Source: Cucumis sativus
Lineage: Eukaryota > Streptophyta > Magnoliopsida > Cucurbitales > Cucurbitaceae
Assembly (NCBI RefSeq): GCF_000004075.3
Contig: NC_026658.2
Location: forward strand, 4,464,001-4,528,000
DNA: 64,000 bases
Reading direction: 5' to 3'
The translations under genes and the position numbers were made by a program. Below the pieces are notes generated by a model. That model did not search any database. It saw only the letters and a program-made list of their open reading frames with translations, and was not told where the DNA came from. Positions 61,101-64,000 of the stretch are shown piece by piece (the first letter of the stretch is position 1; the number at the start of each line of letters is the position of its first letter).

Positions 61101-61388
61101 GTCCTTGTGCAATCAATTTCTGAGTTATCATTTTGTTTCATTTTGATCTGTTTATTCATACCAGCCTGATAGTCAGAGAAAGTTTCTGTTAGGATCAGCC
61201 ATTTAAAAAAAGGGTTCGTGAGAAATGATGCAGTTTGCATAATGTGACTTCTTGTTATTCATTGTGGTTTAGGATTTTCCCAGTTGTTTTTCCATGAATT
61301 TCCTTCATATTTAACTTTGAGTTTCTAATTTTTCAATGATGCTAATTTATCCATTTTGCACAACGCTCTTTCGTCCAGCAAGAAATAG
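55112..61388 (+). CDS. Small plastid-type protein with Cys motif, unknown function; gene split by a Copia insertion
   Basis: Exon 1, 55112-55335, encodes a Ser/Pro/Phe-rich leader with a run of 11 serines from a TCC/TCT microsatellite, typical of a plastid transit peptide, then an acidic stretch. Exon 2, 56004-56246, encodes the conserved part: GCKACGKEEIERGCNG, then GGIATVPGFGWWPIKAYRPC and PGFVASGGRYKRRGQSMDEV. Both borders are good and the phase matches. I propose a 10-base exon 3 at 61379-61388 after the acceptor TTTCGTCCAG; it completes the codon and adds Lys-Lys-stop, giving 158 aa. The intron 56247-61378 then contains the whole Copia element. If exon 3 is wrong, reading on from exon 2 gives a stop about 10 codons later (56275). 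I recall this as a conserved plant protein of unknown function. The CxxC-type cysteines could bind metal or be redox-active, which is inference. Confidence 0.72.
56755..61039 (+). mobile_element. Degenerate Ty1/Copia LTR retrotransposon
   Basis: The LTRs are about 234 and 236 bp (56755-56988 and 60804-61039), sharing TTAGTCTTTTATGTT, CTTCTATTGCCTATAAATTA, TAAGAAAGATTTGCACT and ending CTTTCA/TTTTCA. A primer-binding site TGGTATCAAAGC for initiator tRNA-Met follows the left LTR. Internally, in Copia order: gag at about 57972-58319, a protease active-site remnant (LDSG) near 58580, the GAG-pre-integrase zinc motif (LWHFHLGHPNF) at 58990, integrase core from 59160, a short piece of reverse transcriptase (59930-60040) and RNase H at about 60330-60840. 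There are many stops, and most of the reverse transcriptase is missing, so it cannot move by itself. I could not confirm a 5-bp target duplication. Its orientation is the same as the host gene. Confidence 0.9.
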
Positions 61389-63185
61389 TCAGTTAAGGGG
61401 TAACTTAGACAGGAAGGAAATGAAGAATGGGATGTCAGAATTGTTTATATGGAAAAAAGATACCAAAGGTGAAAGGGGTGATTTTTGAAGAACATGCCAA
61501 AATATTTTCTCATGGTGAATTTGATTGAAATTTGGTTAGATTCTCATTTCTTTAGGCTTCTGTAATAATATCAACAAGCTTGTATTGGGAGGTTATATTT
61601 AAATGGAAAATTTTCAAGTTTAATGCTTTGTTTGAGGCTTATCAAGATTCATTCTTTGCAGAACATTGTTTCTTTTCCAGTTGCATCTGAGATGCTATGT
61701 TTGTTCTTTCATGAATGCTTCCAATCCCAAGAACATTTAACAATAGCAATTTGGTTTCAAATCATTGGAAATTAGAAGTTCCTTTGAAGCTGATACCCTT
61801 TGGAAAATGAAATCAATGTTTAGAAAGCAGAAGGTAACCTAATAAATTATCTTCCTACTATGGGTCTACACGGTTGGATGGGGTTGGCTTGGGGTTTTAT
61901 TAGACAGATTGAAAGTGTTGGTTAAGTTGGCTACTCAAAAGACCTCGAACAATATTTCCAACCCTTATATACAAATACAACACATGATTAATTTCTCAAA
62001 AGTTAAATACAAAAGGTTCCTAATATCTATTACAAGGTTAGTAATCCTAAAAGTAAAACATTGAAAATTCAAACTTCAAATTAAACTCTTGCGGTTTGGG
62101 GCGAAAACTATGTAAGACTATAATAACTATTTCTAGTTATTGTAAATGCTAAAATGCTATTTAAATATATTTAATTAACTACAATAGACACTATTTCAAA
62201 ATCTCTCACTTACCACAATATTTACTATTTGATACAATTTTGACAATTATCATATTTTAAAATAATTTACACCGATTGCATACTATTATAATTCAAATTA
62301 AATTAATCTATACACCCCAAACACAAACTGAACTTATAGTATATGAATAAACTTGTTAGATGATATGTAAGTATACAATAGTAAACCTTTTTATTTTATT
62401 TTATGTTAAAAAAGCATGAGTCGTAACTTTAGTATGTGATTGATGATTACCACTCTTCATGTGACAATTTTTGTTGACCAAAATTTGAGAGGTTCAAATT
62501 CACATTAATCTCATTAAAAGTAACAATTTAATATTTGAAAAGATTCGTAACAATTTAATTTTTATACTTTTGAAATTAAAATATATCGGTCTTTAAACTT
62601 GAATATATAACAATTTAATTATTTAATTTTAAACTTTGAAACAATTTAATTCCTATTATTATAATCTCACAAAACTAAGTGTTAATTTTACTATGCATTA
62701 CCTTGGAGTTTATAAACAAGTTGCATAGTTTTGCTGACGAGAATTATCCAAAAAGAACACTATGAAGAAGGTAAATGACTAAAATTGAGAGTTAGAAGGT
62801 GTAAGTTTAAGAATATAGATTAATAAATTCATTTAGAGCAACAAATGGGTGTTATATAAGTGATTTGGCATATGAGATATGAATTATACGTACCAAAATT
62901 AAGCATTCGTATATCAAATTTATTCATCAATAATTCCTCAAGCATTTCTTCAAAATCAACAACTCATAATACTGATTTTTATTTATTTATTTGACCGAAC
63001 CGGAAGGCGGAACGTAAAATAGAAAGATAGAGGAAAGCAGAGGTGAGCTCAGCCCACAGGGCCATACTCGAAGTCGAACCAAAGACTTTCCCTAACATTT
63101 CATTCTCTTTTGATTTTGCACCTCACTTCACTCTCTTCACTCTCTTCACTACAAATCCACGCAGAAGTATTCGAAGAATTCGGCT
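61389..63185. other. 3' UTR of the small plastid-type gene, spacer and KELP leader
   Basis: Sequence after 61389 is the possible 3' UTR of the upstream gene, then AT-rich spacer from about 61.85 to 62.95 kb without a gene. The last 130 bases, with repeated CACTCTCTTCACTCTC, are the likely KELP 5' leader. Confidence 0.5.
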
Positions 63186-63690
63186 ATGGATTCCCAACTC
63201 CAACGCAGAATTGAGGAAGCTGTCCGCGCAATTCTCGAATCTTCCGACATGGACGAAATGACCGAGTCCAAAATTCGAGCCCTTGCCTCTAAGGACCTCC
63301 ATCTCGACCTCTCTAAATCCCCTTACAAGTCTCTCGTTCGCACCGTTGTCGAATCATTTCTCCAAGAACGTTCTGAACAACACCCTGAAGACCAACCCGA
63401 GGATGCCTCTGCTGCTAAGGAGAAGGAGTACGACGACGACGGCGATCTCATTGTTTGTTGGGTTTGTGTTTTTTTTTCTTTTTTTCTTTTCTGCCTCTTC
63501 TCGTTTCCAGTAGCTTGCGATTTCAATTTCTTTTTGCTATTATGTTTGTGGTGAAATTTGAAACTTTGGTGTTATTTGGCTCAGTTATCAAGCAAGAGGA
63601 AGGTGACGATTCAGGATTTTAGAGGGAAGACTCTGGTTTCGATTAGGGAGTTTTATAGAAAGGATGGGAAAGACCTCCCTACGGCTAAAG
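63186..63690 (+). CDS. KELP: Transcriptional coactivator KELP (PC4 family), partial at window end
   Basis: KELP is a plant PC4/p15-type single-strand-DNA-binding coactivator in the nucleus. Exons 63186-63461 and 63585-63690 are visible; the last ends in phase 1 at a GT, and the remaining exon(s) lie beyond 64000. Residues 1-65 are the N-terminal helical DEK_C-type domain (RRIEEAVRAILESSDMDEMT, then SKDLHLDLSKSPYKSLVRTV). An acidic linker (KEKEYDDDGDLIVC) leads into the PC4 fold (LSSKRKVTIQDFRGKTLVSI, REFYRKDGKDLPTAKG). The match to Arabidopsis KELP is continuous. One oddity is a Trp where Arabidopsis has Arg after IVC/IIC, encoded at the exon junction. Confidence 0.94.
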
Positions 63691-64000
63691 GTGATTCACC
63701 AAATGCCATTTGCTTGTGTTTATGGATTTTTGTGAGTTAATATATTACTTACAGAGATTGCAAATTAGGCGAAACTCCTGTCAATTGTTTGCTTCTTGTT
63801 TGATATTGTGAATATTTTGAACATTTTTCCATTCCTTAACCGTACTGATTCGATGGAAGTAGAAAAAGTGGTACCAAATGGACTGTTTCTTAGAACATGT
63901 TGGTCAATTATAAGTAAAGACAACACAACTATTGGACCAATGACATGGGAAAAAATAAAAGGATAATTTTCGTTGGTTGAAGTTGAATGAGCACCAAGGG
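63691..64000. other. KELP intron 2, running off the window
   Basis: The donor GTGATT is at 63691. No acceptor followed by PC4 C-terminal coding sequence (expected start GISLT-like) is seen before the window ends. Confidence 0.6.

Noticed and set aside
63043-63261. Earlier start codon at 63043 for KELP
   Set aside because: That ATG is in a different frame; the KELP protein starts at 63186 with MDSQLQRRIEEA.

Overview
The window is nuclear DNA from a flowering plant. It is AT-rich, the genes carry many introns with GT-AG borders, the proteins are typical plant orthologues (several plastid-targeted), there is one nuclear tRNA gene, and the spacers hold decayed Mutator-like and Copia elements and MITEs. 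The sequence style and the MULE and MITE types suggest a eudicot, possibly a cucurbit, but the species cannot be fixed from the sequence alone.

Layout, left to right. 908-1283: last coding exons of a probable UAP56-interacting mRNA export factor (UIEF-like). 2463-2535: tRNA-Ala(CGC). 2777-9219: a 12-exon gene for a plastid-type protein with PPR-like helices, a four-cysteine zinc ribbon, membrane segments and a coiled coil. 9.2-15.4 kb: AT-rich spacer. 15385-19376: UDP-glucose 4-epimerase (9 exons, 347 aa). 21153-26630: dynamin-related protein of the DRP1A type (16 exons, 610 aa). 30699-31301, minus strand: single-exon LEA_2/NHL membrane protein. 33-39.5 kb: a graveyard of duplicated FTSHI1, SKIP8-upstream and GDSL-lipase fragments. 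39931-46365: intact FTSHI1 (15 exons, 962 aa). 47742-51573: a degenerate MULE bounded by a 9-bp target duplication. 51985-54045: F-box protein SKIP8. 55112-61388: a small plastid-type protein gene whose second intron has swallowed a 4.3-kb Copia element (56755-61039). 63186 to beyond the window end: transcriptional coactivator KELP.

The gene order has a meaning. From memory of Arabidopsis, KELP, SKIP8, a GDSL lipase, UGE5 and UIEF1 lie together around At4g10920-At4g10970, and UIEF2, UGE2, a LEA protein and FTSHI1 lie together at At4g23910-At4g23940. This window holds both sets interleaved on one chromosome, as expected of an unfractionated ancestral block. The genes are not an operon; they work in separate processes (mRNA export, nucleotide-sugar supply, cell-plate and endocytic membrane scission, the plastid FtsH/FtsHi complex, ubiquitin ligation, transcription).

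The most informative structure is a local tandem duplication. The 33.1-35.9 kb interval repeats, in order, FTSHI1 intron and exon pieces, the spacer downstream of FTSHI1 and the sequence just upstream of SKIP8. Because this old copy is uninterrupted, it serves as an empty-site control for the MULE; a GDSL fragment at 36.9 kb does the same for a MITE. I found no novel defence or mobile system with clear function.
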